A stretch of DNA of 64,000 bases. It comes from Paralvinella palmiformis. Its lineage: Eukaryota; Annelida; Polychaeta; Terebellida; Alvinellidae. The DNA lies in contig JAODUP010000118.1 in the NCBI GenBank assembly GCA_025642065.1, positions 186,001 to 250,000 on the forward strand, written 5' to 3'. The notes beneath the pieces were generated by a model. That model was not told where the DNA came from and did no database searches. It worked only from the letters and a program-made list of their open reading frames with translations. This document shows positions 1-12,349 of the stretch, piece after piece. Numbering within the stretch: position 1 is the first letter of the stretch; every line of letters begins with the position of its first letter. A program made the translations under genes and the position numbers.

Positions 1-243
1 CCTATTCTTATATCTTCTTCCTCCCCCACCAGAGTTTTGGAAAACAACATTTTCACAACTAGACCACTGTTGCGAATGGCCACCAGTCACAGAATCATTA
101 GGCATGTCCATTGAAAAGAGTGGAATGGCCAGTGGTTATACAACAGGTGTCAGGTTATTAAGCACCCACCTGACACCAGCACCAGGATGACAAGTTGGTG
201 AACGGTCGGGTGCGAAGGTCTCTAACACATAAATAATACATAC

Positions 244-354
244 CTCTCTGTTTCAGGTCAGCCTCCACAGTTGTAAAATGATCGTGAAATATGTAATAAA
301 TGTAGGAGTAGTGCTGCTCAAAGAAGTTCTTTGATTCCTCCACATCATATGTCT
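244..354 (-). CDS. RALGAPA1: RALGAPA (Ral GAP alpha subunit), second coding exon
   Basis: This is an internal coding exon on the minus strand, bounded by a TCACAG acceptor just above 354 and a GTATGT donor just below 244. Together with the first coding exon it reads on as a conserved N-terminal segment; the visible pieces ESKNFFEQHYSYIYYIFHDH and TTVEADLKQRG fit the start of vertebrate RALGAPA1/2, where an aromatic-rich helix (FF-QH-S-IYY-F) follows the LKHLR motif. The exon is 111 nt and keeps phase 1 on both sides, so the frame carries over. RALGAPA is the catalytic subunit of the Ral GTPase-activating complex with RALGAPB, but the GAP domain is C-terminal and lies outside the window. Choice between the A1 and A2 vertebrate paralogues is not meaningful for an invertebrate, which usually has one copy. 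Family match is by recognition, not by a search. Confidence 0.82.
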
Positions 355-1756
355 CTGTGAGAAGAAGAAAAAAGTTACAGGCTTAGTTTTAACGACATGA
401 AAATTTTAATATCCATTAAAGAAAAATCCATGATAGATTTACTGCACATGTACACATGCAACTGTATTGAACTTCTCGACTAGTTGGCTCATTACAACAA
501 GAACAAAAATCTGCTTGTTCAGGTCCAAATGTGATAATCATGTATTTTTTCTCTCTGTGTGTGTGATGGCACTGACCCAGAATATTAAGGCCTATACATC
601 TAAACATACAAGCTATTTTGAAACTGTAGGTAAAGACATGGTTCTCCTCTAACATATGCATCCACTACGTATATTTGTTAATGATAGCCAGTGGCAAATA
701 ACCTGGCACAAGTGGCAGTGTGCTAATGCATAATTAATGACCACCAAATGTAAGTTACAGAGTGGTTTCAGCTAAAAGCCAGTTAATTAGGACAATCATT
801 TCATGCCTTGTTTACTCATCACGATCATAACATACATTCTACAATGGATACGCATGCATGGTATACAACAACAATGTATTACAGCAATAATAATTAACTT
901 ATAACTACTAATCTTTTGTAGTTCTTTAATGTTAAATCTATGTAATCAGTTAAACGTTAGGACATAACTGGTAGGTCAGCATAATATTCTAACATGATTA
1001 CAGTTTATGATCATAGCCATAATGAATAAAGAGCACAGTGCATTAGATTATAGCTATTTTCGTTCATCCGAACTATCCTCTAAAATGGCAGCCGGAAATG
1101 TCTATGGCTAAGAGTAAGAAACCTGAGAAAGGCGTTACCAGGTCAATTATTCAAACATAACAATATCCATCCTAAATTTATACCTCCAGCCAGCTAGCTT
1201 ATTTTACTTCTGTGAGAATACAATCACCAAGGCAAGGCGTGCGTGTAATTTCATATATAAAACATCACTGAAGCTTTTCACTTTCTTCAATAGTGTTCTG
1301 CTATTTTTCATCAGTGGCTATCAAAATCATTGTTGACAAACTGACTGTAATGGTGTTAAAAAACCCAGCATGTACTGCATTCTTAACACAGAGTGGCAGA
1401 AACTACAGTAATCTGCACACATAGAAAACAAATATCTACCTAGTTACATCCTTTATAAAACTATATATAAATGTATATATATATATAAACTATTATAACT
1501 TTCATTGTAATTTGCATTAATATTATTTCAGCTGTGCATTGTCATATTTTACAAAAGAAACTAATCATCCCCACTAATTCATTGGACACAGCATCAAAAC
1601 AAACATTTAGGGAATATTTTAGTGTATTGGCGGAAATTACAAATTATTAAATCCATTGCTATTTATACTGTGGCATTGAAGCAAATGAAGCAACCTTCAT
1701 TCAGTCACATGTGAATCAGAACACATACAATACATAGATTTCTTCCTTAAGTGATT

Positions 1757-1932
1757 ATAATGATGATGATTAATGTTTTACGGCCACTTTTCTGCACATG
1801 GTAAGCTAAATGGACCGAGCAACCCCCAAAGGTAATGAAGCGAAGTCAAAGATGAAACAACCTTCAGATGTGCCCACACCGAGATTCGAACATGGGTGGT
1901 AGTGATATGTGGTCCAACACGCTACTGCTAGT
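1757..1932 (-). mobile_element. tRNA-derived SINE (family S1), full copy with TSD
   Basis: Read on the minus strand, this copy has a tRNA-like head with a TGGACCACATATCACTACC segment and a B box of the GTTCGAATC type, then the family body (ACTTCGCTTCATTACCTTTG, a short TTTAGC stretch, CACATGTGCAGAAAAGTGGC) and an ATCATCATCA tail. It is flanked by a perfect 12-bp direct repeat CCTTAAGTGATT at 1745-1756 and 1933-1944, the target-site duplication expected of LINE-driven insertion. Confidence 0.85.
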
Positions 1933-2003
1933 CCTTAAGTGATTGGAGTAGATCTATAGTGATTAAACACTGCAGGAAACAAGTAGACAAATAATGTAAC
2001 TAG

Positions 2004-2123
2004 GTGATGATGATTGAAGTTTTACGGCCACTTTTGTGCACGTGGTAGGCTAAATGGGCCCAGCGACCTCCAAATGTAATGAGGCGAAGTCAAAGACAAA
2101 ACAACGAGATATGCCCAGACAAA
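2004..2123 (-). mobile_element. tRNA-SINE (family S1), 5'-truncated copy
   Basis: Only the tail and body of the family are present (ATCATCATCA end, the GTGGCCGTAAAAC stretch, the CATTACATTTGGAGGTCGCT-like stretch). The tRNA head is missing. It lies about 70 bp from the full copy in the same orientation. Confidence 0.75.
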
Positions 2124-3348
2124 TACTAGGTGAAAATCTTCAGTACATATTAATTGCCATTCATCAGTCAAGGTGGGAAGAACTATATATATCAGCAAGA
2201 TATCTAGATATACTTTAGAAGAGGACATTCTTTGTTGCATTCCTCTGAGAAAAACCACATATTCAAGTCAGGATACTGAACTCACTCCCAGCAATTTATA
2301 ACCCGCTGTTGACAAATCTCATAGTTTTGCTGACGCTATCTGTGGTACTCTGTTCCAGGCCAGAGCAAATTCAGCTCCAGGTCGGGCAAAACAAAACAAC
2401 ATCAAAACATACTAACAGTCATACATCAAATGTTACTTACAATGGTGTTATATCTACAGTGGAAAATGGACCATTTGCCATGGAATTTTATTCACATTTC
2501 AGCTATTTTCAGTTTTAAATTTATATTTGCCAATGGAAACTATCAACCTACGCTACTTTTGCTCTTGTCAGGTGATGCTGGTCACATCTGGGAACTGAGG
2601 TCAAAGGGCTAGTCCCAAGGAATCAGATATTTAGTGAGACAGCTGGGCCAAAATTTATTATGCATAAGTGAAAAACTTATGAAAATATAATTCCTGTATC
2701 ATAGTATTAATTATATTCAACTATACAAATAATCTGCATCTCAGAATTCAGCCAAACACCATTGACAACACACAATTTATAAACAATTTCATTTTGGTGT
2801 CATGCAAATTATTATAATGAATTTGCTTTGTATGAAAATGAAATTTATTACATATCAAATGGAATTAAAATAGACCAAACAGAAGTGACCCCAAGTCTGA
2901 TCTACAGTGTGATACACTATCAATGGTCCAATAGGGAAACCGCTGTCTTCTTTTGAAAATAACATAATATTATTTGTGTTATATGAATATTTAAATGTTT
3001 TTGAAAAATAAGTGAAATAGCAAACCGGCTATTTTCAATCAGCAAATATACTGCTGATCAGAGGGCTAGTTACTACCCAGTGACAACTGATATAGATAAC
3101 TCAGATGACACTGAAATTTAATACATTTACTAACTGATCAACAGGGTGCACTCTGATCTAATCAACACCGACTGGATCAAGAACTTAAATGGCAATTAAT
3201 GAGTCAGCCATGAAATTTCTCCAGTTACAATTTTACCAATGAATGATATGTACAGACCTATACATTACTACATATACTATCTGTATAAAATTTACTGAGT
3301 GCTCTGAACATCGAGTGTCTACTGATGTGTGTCTCCCTTAACTTACTG

Positions 3349-3354
<6 letters not shown>

Positions 3355-3389
<35 letters not shown>

Positions 3390-3402
3390 AGAGAGAGAGT
3401 GA
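3355..3402. repeat. (TA)n(GA)n microsatellite
   Basis: About 17 TA units run directly into a GA tract. Confidence 0.95.
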
Positions 3403-3596
3403 ACTAAGTAATTTTTGGAAAGATTTCTCAGATTCATTGTATTCGTCAGTTAAAAAATCTAGCTAAAACCATAAATGATGAGAAACTCAATTATCCCTTA
3501 TTTTGATGAGTGACAAGGTAGATAAAACACTAATTAGACTATCTTCTTGGTACATGATTAGTTTGTCAGATAAAACAACGAGGACTCGTCCCGGGC

Positions 3597-3895
3597 AGAT
3601 ATGAGGTCAATTCAATTCCGGAATTGACGGTCTATTCCAAGATTTATTTTTTTAAATGTAATTGGAATTGATCCATATTGAATTGGAATTTCCTACAAAA
3701 AATATAAATCCACAAATTAATTTAGCATAAAACTTTTTAATTCCAAAATATTTCTTCTATGACAATCAAACTTAGAATATAAACTACTCGGAGTAGGTAT
3801 TCCAAGTAGGTACTCAGAGTACCTACTCATAGTAGAAAGTGTATGTAAAAAACAGAAAGTTTTTGGAATTATTAAATTTGATGTGGAATTACTAC
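3597..3895 (+). mobile_element. MITE-like element, TCAATTC/GAATTGA family, copy 1
   Basis: It starts GGTCAATTCAATTCCGGAAT and contains the family hallmark ATAAACTACTCGGAGTAGGT followed by a degenerate TACTC/GAGTA palindrome. The same body recurs at 44155-44350 (inverted) and 47224-47496. No coding capacity is visible. The right end is eroded here. Confidence 0.75.
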
Positions 3896-5646
3896 CCTGT
3901 GATAACTGATACGGATAACTCAAATGACACTGAAATTTAATACATTTACTAACTGATCAACAGGGTTGACTGTTATTTCATTTATCCATTGAAAAACCTA
4001 TTAAAAAAATATTCAACTGATTATTGCTAGATGAAATTGAAAGAATACACGGTATGTTTAGCTTCACCACTAGTTACAGACATAGGTAATCTGACTTGAC
4101 TCGAAACCCTGATCTGGAGGTTTTAAGCACAGGACTCTACCTACTGTGCCACAGGAGAAATACAGGATCCTAAACTGAAGGTGTGAAGTGTTATATTATC
4201 AAAAAAGGGTTTCAAGTATTAAATGCGTTAACATTATATCCAAAGCACGTTATATATCGACAAACACAGCAAATCTTAAAAGTTTAGATTTTTAACCACG
4301 GCACTATCAGAATGCTAAAATTATATAATATATATAAAAACTTATTTCTGATGCATATATTAGTTTTTATGAAATAAATTAATTAATTAGTAATCAATAT
4401 AATTAAACACCTATAACTGTACCAGGAATATAAACTTACAAAATAAATATATTTTAAAGTTATGCAAAGATCATGAATATGTTCAAAACTGATTTTAATA
4501 CACATCATGTTTTGGAAATGTAATAATGGAACTTGGAAGTCATTCAGCTGTTATGCTGAGCCCATTTCACTGTTTTTCAGGTTTGTGCAATAGCTTTAAT
4601 AATTATTATTTGTGAGCAACATGGGTCAATCTAGATAATCGATAACATTCTTTACCAGAATTGATATGGTTAGGTGGTAGAATATGGCATCATACTTCAT
4701 CAACAATATCTAATCACAGAACTTGATATATGTCCAAAATTTGAACAAGTGATGTAGGCCTTTTTAGTTCAGTTTTCAATGAGTAAATGGATGGTATTCT
4801 TTAGTCCTTCTACTTAAGCAATATTTGAATTTTGTTACTCAGAGATTAGTGTATGTCATACTGTCAATGTGTTGATTTGTTTCAGATGTGCTATAATAAT
4901 CACTGACAGTAAAGTTCAGGAGATCTTTATTTAACTAGTTTTATGTAGAATGGATCCATTGCTTGGACACTGCAAACACACACAGAGATGATCCAAATTT
5001 GACCAGTAATTATTATGTATCAAAAAAGGGACCACACCATAATTAAGTGATTACAGATATTATCCCTGTTTCACAATCTAAACCATACAATATGGGGTGA
5101 CAGTTCATGAAATAAAGGAAGCAAGTAACTAATTGATTAATGTGCATAAATTAAAAAAAAATTCTCACTCACTGTGACTGTCATTGCATAGAGGGGTGTG
5201 GCTATCAGTAATATTGTATTTTAATTAGAGATAACATAATACAACTTTAACTAGACTAAACAAGCCCTACAGCAAATAACAGATAAAATATAGCCAGATA
5301 CTACGGCACGGAAATTACATCTTCGATTATTGATACTTTTCAAACTTTCTGAGGTTCTTATTACCTACAAACTGTAACAAACTTACAAAGGCTACATCAA
5401 AATATTAAATATTGTTTACAAATAAAACTATGCCAAATCATGTGGTAATCTTGTTTCAGAAGACCTACTGGCCGTGAAGGAAAGAGGTTTATCGTTCGTA
5501 GATCAACATTTAAATTAAGAATCACCTTACGCAGACCAGAAAAATCATCCCTAAACATGTTACAACAACGACCCATCTGACAAGTTTGGACTGACAAAAC
5601 TAGAATAAACAATATCAATATTTATCAGGTATGAGGTAAGGCTTAC

Positions 5647-5752
5647 CTAACACAACTCGGAGGTGTTTCAATCGTGTGACAGTATCCTTCTTCTGATCTA
5701 GCACTTTATTGGCCGATTTCTTGACATCACCATGTGACTTGCGTCCAAACAT
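5647..5752 (-). CDS. RALGAPA1: RALGAPA (Ral GAP alpha subunit), first coding exon
   Basis: The start codon is at 5752-5750 and the exon encodes 35 codons plus one base before a GTAAGC donor. The peptide begins [20 protein letters not shown] and continues with [15 protein letters not shown], which closely follows the known start of RALGAPA proteins (M-F-K-HGDVKKS-KVLD-KKD-TRLKHLR). Intron 1 of about 5.3 kb separates it from the next coding exon at 244-354. The 5' flank faces the NPC2 promoter with about 1.3 kb between the two start codons. The sense strand of the intervening intron has only repeats. The rest of this normally about 2000-residue protein is off the left edge, so the gene is partial. 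Confidence 0.85.
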
Positions 5753-6290
5753 GGTGCCCTAGTAGACAACATCAAGGAAAACGTAAGACATCAATTGTAA
5801 TTGTTTTGGTCAGACATAGCAAGCATTTGCTAAATAATAGTACGTCCAAAACGGAAGTCATTAGTGCGCAGACTCAAAGGCGTCTGGCGCGACTCAATGC
5901 TACTTGTTTTTAACAGGGACACAGGGCACCAAACTGAATACAGCGAAGACGTTATCTTAACGTTCAATTTATATAACAATAAGCTGTGTTTAGATTCAGT
6001 ATTTAGCTTTAAAAATATTGTCTTTAATTAAATAATGTAAAAAACGGTAATTTTTAATTGGGCCTTTTAATATATTGTTAAATATTTATTCTGAGTTGCT
6101 TAAATTTCAAGATGAATGTATGAATTCTTCTTCCTAATAATTACAAAATCCAAACTTGGATATTGCGTACCGATAAATTAAGAAACATTACTCTACATTA
6201 CCTTTATAATAATACTACTACTACTACAAATAATAATAATAATAATCAGTTGATTCATTAATAAGGGTTAATATATTGTCAATATGTGTT

Positions 6291-6436
6291 GTGTGTGTGT
6301 GTGTGTGTGTGTTCATATATTAGATCTAAATGATAATTTTGTTTCCATTGTTATATTTTTTAAATATGCAATGACTGTTTTAAATGTAAAAAGGAACTGC
6401 ATGACGCGCGCGCGCGCGCACCACACACACACACAC
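6291..6436. repeat. (GT)n ... (CG)n(CA)n purine-pyrimidine tracts
   Basis: A 22-bp GT run and a CG run (6405-6419) followed by a CA run (6422-6436) lie about 90 bp apart. GT and CA read as inverted copies, and the whole is a classic Z-DNA-prone composition. Confidence 0.9.
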
Positions 6437-6968
6437 AGAGATAGACACACACAAACACACCCACACAACAACAACATACAACAACAAAATTAAAAGACCA
6501 AGATAACATATAAATGGGATTTCTCAGTACCTGGGCTAGGCCTAGCCCTAGGGAGATAATTGTGTTTTATTTAGATTGAGGAGTCATATTTTTTAATCAA
6601 TCATGACTGTATGAAAACAAAAGTAACAAAATGAAATAAGGATATTAGTCTGATGTATTAACTGGGTGACATGAGCAGAAAGTAGTTCAACTGTTTTAAG
6701 TCTGACAGATTGTCGTTTGTTTTGTTTATTGTCGTCCCTACCGACGTTATTTTCAAACAGGCCTTTATGATATCATAACGTCATCAAATGTGCAGAAAAA
6801 AACTAAAAATGTATAACAAATGCATTAAAATTAATAAATTAGGAATCAGTGATAACCTTTTAAAAGGTTCAAACGCTAATCTGACTATCATAAGTCGATA
6901 CCGAAAGAATTAATATGTGAATAAAATGACTTTATTCGCTCACTGAACAGCTCATATTTCCGGCACGA

Positions 6969-6976
6969 TCATGTGA
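6969..6976. promoter_or_regulatory. M-box/CLEAR-like E-box upstream of NPC2
   Basis: The palindromic-core octamer TCATGTGA lies about 120 bp before the NPC2 start codon. This is the M-box variant recognised by MITF/TFEB/TFE3 in animals, and NPC2 is a lysosomal protein, so the position fits. A single 8-mer can occur by chance. Confidence 0.4.
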
Positions 6977-7094
6977 CCTAGATTTAGTCACCTGAGCGGT
7001 AACTAGCAGGCGCGTTTATTGGATAGTATGGTTTAGGGGTGGAACGGTTGCATTTATAAAGCTTTATTCTTATTGTGTGTCAACACTTCCGACC

Positions 7095-7173
7095 ATGAAG
7101 ACATACTTTATAATTACCATATTGTTTCTGGGCTGTATAACAGCGATACACGCCATTAGATGGAAAGACTGTG
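7095..7173 (+). CDS. NPC2: NPC2 exon 1 (signal peptide and first Cys)
   Basis: It holds 26 codons plus one base. The ATG follows ACTTCCGACC, and the donor is GTAAGT. The exon ends inside the glycine codon after ...WKDC. Confidence 0.9.
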
Positions 7174-10100
7174 GTAAGTAGTTAATGATTTCCGTCAATC
7201 CGTGCAGTTCAGACTCACTCACTCAGTGAGTGAGCCATTCATTCATCATGATCATTGACTGAATTACACCAGTTAGTTACCAACTCAGTTAGTGGTACAC
7301 TGACTGTCAGTATTTTCTGTCAGTTTGACAACATCTTCACACTTAATAAAGGTAATGATGCAAGTATAATGTTAGCAACATGATTATGTATGTAATTACA
7401 TGATCATCATCGTGCCTTGCAGTCACATCCCATTCACTGTTAATTATAGTGTTATGCATGAATCGTTCACCGTTGAAATCCCGTTAGATCTTAGCCCACA
7501 GCCATAGGCTTCAGATAGGCTAAAAAATAGAACTGGACGTATTTTCCTTATGGAATTTTCGCCCGCTGTAATTATAGATGTCACAGAATCATGATGTTTC
7601 TTCCTCATGATCGACTAAACAGGATTGTCTGGTTTTAGACACAACAGTAAAATTGTTTTACCATGCTATCAGAAATACATTCTTGAGGTGAAAAATGTCA
7701 GAAACAAAATCACCGCCAAAAGTGTGTGATTCTATTTGATTTACAGACTGTAACATCGTTTAAACATACTTGATTTCCTTGCAATTAATAATGATGACAG
7801 AAATAATCACTAGATCTATTTGTATGGTCTGGAATTAATGAAGTTTTATGTAAGCCAGCTGCATGATGACTTCTGGAAAGTATGTTGTGAATCATTGCAT
7901 ATGAGCTATAACTGTGTTTTGCCAGAGTAGATGACTAGTAGATATTAATGTCTAAACCAAAATCAGATCCATAATTCCAATTGACTCACATCGATCTCGA
8001 CCCTCATTGACCTTGGTCCACATCAATCCTAGCCCACCTATTTGGTTGTTAAAGTGGTACTCCTATGTATTGTTATGTATAATTAAATGGCCAGCCTAAT
8101 TAAATATGTATGTGATTGTGTACAAAATAAAATGTTACATGGATGTCTAGGTGCTTCTATGCTTTCTAATTATCTAAGATCGCCGACCCCACCTCCACAG
8201 CAGTCTCCGGCGATATTTCGTGAACTATAGGCTGTGCTACCACATCGCTAAATACATTGGTTGGTCCTTGACTTTGAGAAAGCTGTGTGGAGGACAGCCA
8301 GCATGGTGTTCCCAACCATGGGGTTTAAGGGGTGCGCAGTCCATTTCATGCAGACAAAAGCTTATCAGGGTTCAAACAGGGCTAAATATTAAGTGTGATT
8401 TCAAAAGCATCATAATTAGAAGTACCCCATGGCACTTCAAGTGGTGTAAATCTGAAAATATTTGTTAATGTATATATTTTACACAGAACAGATGAAACAT
8501 AACAGTGGTGTACATAATATACCTAATCCCCTGGTTGAAAAACATATAAGTATATATTGATGAGACTCGCATCAATCTCGGCCCATTGACATTATGGTAT
8601 GAGCATCTATTTTAATGTTAATCCAGTTGGAATATGTGGGCTGAGATCAACAGACCCCATTACAATCTGGACTTTGGATTACTCAGCATGATAATATTTT
8701 CTTTTTTGATAATGTTATACACAGTGGCACGATACGAGTCCAGCCTACACCTACAGTACTGGGTTGGTAATAATAATCGCAGGAGCCATTCAAAGGCTCT
8801 GTACAAATAATATTTAATATAATAATACCCAAAATAATATGTCTGTAAAAGAGATTTAAACGATAAGTATTATTTATCTGTGAAAGCAACCTTGACTGAA
8901 TAGGTATGGGGGGATGTAAGACTAAGGTAATGAATCATTATATCATTATGTACTGGGCCAGTATAGCCATAACTATCCCAGCACAGTACACTTTTACGAT
9001 ATCATCCCAGTGCTGTACCAGTATAATTATTAATGCATTTGGTGTCATTTTAGAACTGACCAAATACGTCCTGTTACTCCAGTTATATAATTATTAATAC
9101 ATATTTAGTACTGGAACAGTAACACTGAGTATTGCCCCAGTAATTACAATTAAATGGTGCTTAATTAAAATAAAGTGTGCATTCTAAAGAGTTTATTTAA
9201 AAAAAATGAACAACACAATTAGTACATATCATAAACTAAAATTAGTTATTTATTTACATGAAATAAACACCATTACAGTAATCAGGACTCTTGTATAACC
9301 TGAACTGCTACTAGATATTAAAAAATTGGCTCCAGAATGGAAAATATGTTTATAGTTACTGTTATATACAGATAATATATTTGCTCCAGAATGGAAAACA
9401 GAATACTTTAATAATACTGCCATTTGGAAAGGTGTTAGGTATAATCTCAACATGTATTAATGTAACAAAAATAACAAAAGAGAGGTGACAATTTGAAAAG
9501 TCAAATTCAGAGTATAAAGTCTACATCATAATACAAAAATTAGCACACACTATTACTTGTAGGTTGTAGCCTTTCTTTTTCCTGTTTCAGTATTTCCATT
9601 CATCCCCCCAAATCTGTTTCCTGGTCCCTGAAGAAACTTTTAAATACTATCCTCTATCTCTGCTCGTGTCTGGTTAAAAAGGGTGTTTTTCATGACAGCT
9701 TCTGTATAATTTACTATAATTAAATATAAGCAAATCACAATATTGAAATAGTTCCTTTAATCACCCTTTTTCAAGTCAAATGGAATATTTCACTAGAACA
9801 TGGACTACAAAGTACAATACACAAATGTAATGATAACAGTTATAATTTTATATAACCTTAAATTTCCCATTTGACACTAAATTATGAAAAAAACTCCACT
9901 TACTTATTTGTTCTGGATCATTTTCTCTAACGGAGGAATTTCGCTGCATATTTCATTCACTAGGTGGCAGTCATGCAGAACTGCATTTACCAAAAAATGC
10001 TTGGGCAGCATTGCAGATATGTAAATTTTAGCTTTAAAGGGCCATTACTGTTCTGGTATCTGACGAAAATGGATAATGTAATTTGTTGTGTGTATCATTT

Positions 10101-12316
10101 GTCATCATGTTTTGTTACGGGGCCAGTATCTTAATGTTTACTGGATAGATCTATATTTCCATTATCACTGTAATATTAGTCCATTGGCTTTGTGATGATG
10201 CAATTTATGTGTTGTATGATGCTCAGAGTAGGTGATGATGAGAATGGATTGTGTATTGACACACGCCACTTCAATTGGTATTAATACTATTATGTGTATG
10301 ATAAACTGGGAACTTTGAATTGGCTCGTGAAACTGTTTAAATAGAGGTGATTTCCTATTAGTAATGAAAATGCACAATGATTAGCAAATGTAAAAAACCA
10401 GTATCTATTGACAAAAAAATGCAGGCTCCTCACAGAGTCAACAAAAAAGCGAAATCTAAAATTCAGATTGCTAAAGAATATATGGTCTTCCATGTGGCAC
10501 ACTGTCAACATGATTGAAAATAAGGATGCCCTGAGAAAAGCTCACAAAAATGTACCGCTAGCTTGTAAAAATGTAAGAACTGCCAAACACAGTGATATTG
10601 AGGCTGCTGCGTTGCTTATGTGATTCAAAAAATTTCACTTCCTGGTTTTATTCTTTAACTTTAAGAAAAGGAATGTGCCAAAGGCACTTGCTATTGATGA
10701 TTTACAGTGTATTGATGCACAGCTTCATGGATTCAGAGGTCATTAAGACATTCAGTTCCTTGTGATCAGTGGTGACATCGCATCTGAACAGACTTATTAG
10801 TGGACCATTATCTCACTCCCTCAGCTGCTGCAAGACTATCACTCAAATGTGATATTCAGTGCTGAGGAAAATGGTTTGTGCTACAAGCTCCTGCCCAACA
10901 AGGTAACAGTGCTCAAAGGTCATTTGTGTCATGATGACAAAAGATCAAAGAAAGGGTGTTCTGCAAGGTAGCTAAATCAGGTTCCTTCACAGGTGTCCAC
11001 CCCATATCATAACAACAAAAAGTTTGGATGACAACTCCATTGTTCTCTGAATGGGTGCAAGAACAGGAGATTGCCATGGTAAAAGACAATTCCCCATACT
11101 ATTACCACCCTCACATTGATGGCCCATAAGCAATTAAGCTGACATTTCTCCATCCCAGCACAACAAGGCACACTTAGCCAATGGACTACGAATCATTGCT
11201 AACCTAAAACACCATTATCATTAAAAGACAGTTGTTCCTGATCATAGGCTGAACCATATGTCCGTACGTCATGCACATTATTTAATGAATATGAGATTTA
11301 GTCAGCCAATCAACCAACTGCCATTGCTTTACTCATGGCTGCTTCATAACACCCAACATGCAGCAGCCAGAGCCTGCTATAGAGGATGTGGGATTTAGTG
11401 AGGCGCTGGCCGTAGGGTAGTGGTAGTCATACTAACACAGTATTGTCCTTCTTCATTGGAAGGGGGGGGGGCGGTTATGTCTGTCTCCTCTGAAAAGGTT
11501 GAGGGGAATGGAGTGCCATATTTGATGCATTCTAGGCCACCTTTTCGTCAAAACGAAAGTAGCCAATCGATTTCTGCTGATAAATAGGCAACGAGTGATT
11601 GTAAAATAGTGATTGTAAAACAGATGACGTATAGCACCGGACATCGGTTGCTATTGAAAAGGCTGCACTGTTGCTGATCAACTACTGACCAGTGAAGCTA
11701 TCACTGATGACATTATCCTTAGCACTGTCAAAAATCAAGGCACCAGACATGTGCTGAAAGTGATCACGAAGATGATCTGCCATCTCATGCTTATCCATTT
11801 GACATGTGTGCAAAGCTGAGTTTCTGTCTTGAGTCAGTGACTGACATACATCAGTATTTTTCATGTGTAAATACCATTCAAAACTTAGCAAGTCAACAAC
11901 AGCCCAATTCTAAGAAACGGTGTTGCGTAACAGATTTAGTTTGTGTAAAATATTGTCATCAATAAGAAGCATGTTGAAGTAAAAGATAAAATAAATTGTT
12001 TATCATCCAATCAGAGAACAGGAACACATTTCCTATGAACACATCATAAAAGGCGTTATAACACCTGACACCTAGAATTGAAAAAAGGAATAACTGAAAT
12101 TACTATTATAACAAAATGATATCTCATTCCCTGTGTATTTCATTATAACCAACTTGTACTGTATTTTTACACATATCACTGTGAAGAACCTACATATATG
12201 TACATACTCTGTTTCCTAAATGATAAAGAGGCAGCTCAATTATAACACACATCATATCCTGTGTATAACCACAGTCATTGTAAACAATTCACAACTAAAC
12301 TTACCAAATCATACAG

Positions 12317-12349
<33 letters not shown>

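Larger units (their letters stand above)
3073..3968. repeat. 75-bp direct repeat pair 820 bp apart
   Basis: The segments 3073-3147 and 3890-3968 are near-identical direct copies; both contain the run ACACTGAAATTTAATACATT followed by TACTAACTGATCAACAGGGT. The DNA between them includes the (TA)n tract and the MITE-like element at 3597-3895. They could be a local duplication or ends of an inserted unit. Confidence 0.8.
355..5646 (-). other. RALGAPA intron 1, repeat-bearing
   Basis: No coding exon could be supported in this 5.3-kb intron. It holds one full and one truncated tRNA-SINE, a MITE-like element at about 3597-3895, a 75-bp direct repeat pair (3073-3147 and 3890-3968), a (TA)n(GA)n microsatellite and AT-rich filler. 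Confidence 0.7.
5753..7094. promoter_or_regulatory. Shared upstream region of RALGAPA (-) and NPC2 (+)
   Basis: These 1.34 kb separate two divergent start codons, so both promoters must lie here or overlap. The NPC2 side shows an ATTTATAAAG TATA-like box at 7052-7061, about 35 bp before the ATG. It also has a TCATGTGA element at 6969-6976, which matches the M-box/E-box bound by MITF/TFE factors that drive lysosomal genes. A (GT)n tract (6291-6312) and a (CG)n(CA)n tract (6405-6436) sit in the middle. Transcription starts are not determined. Confidence 0.5.

Noticed and set aside
3355..3402. CRISPR-like or tandem array
   Set aside because: It is a simple dinucleotide repeat; no spacer-repeat pattern exists anywhere in the window.
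8940..10145. Possible inverted-repeat element with CCAGTA-type ends
   Set aside because: The ends match only over short interrupted runs, so the pairing could be chance.
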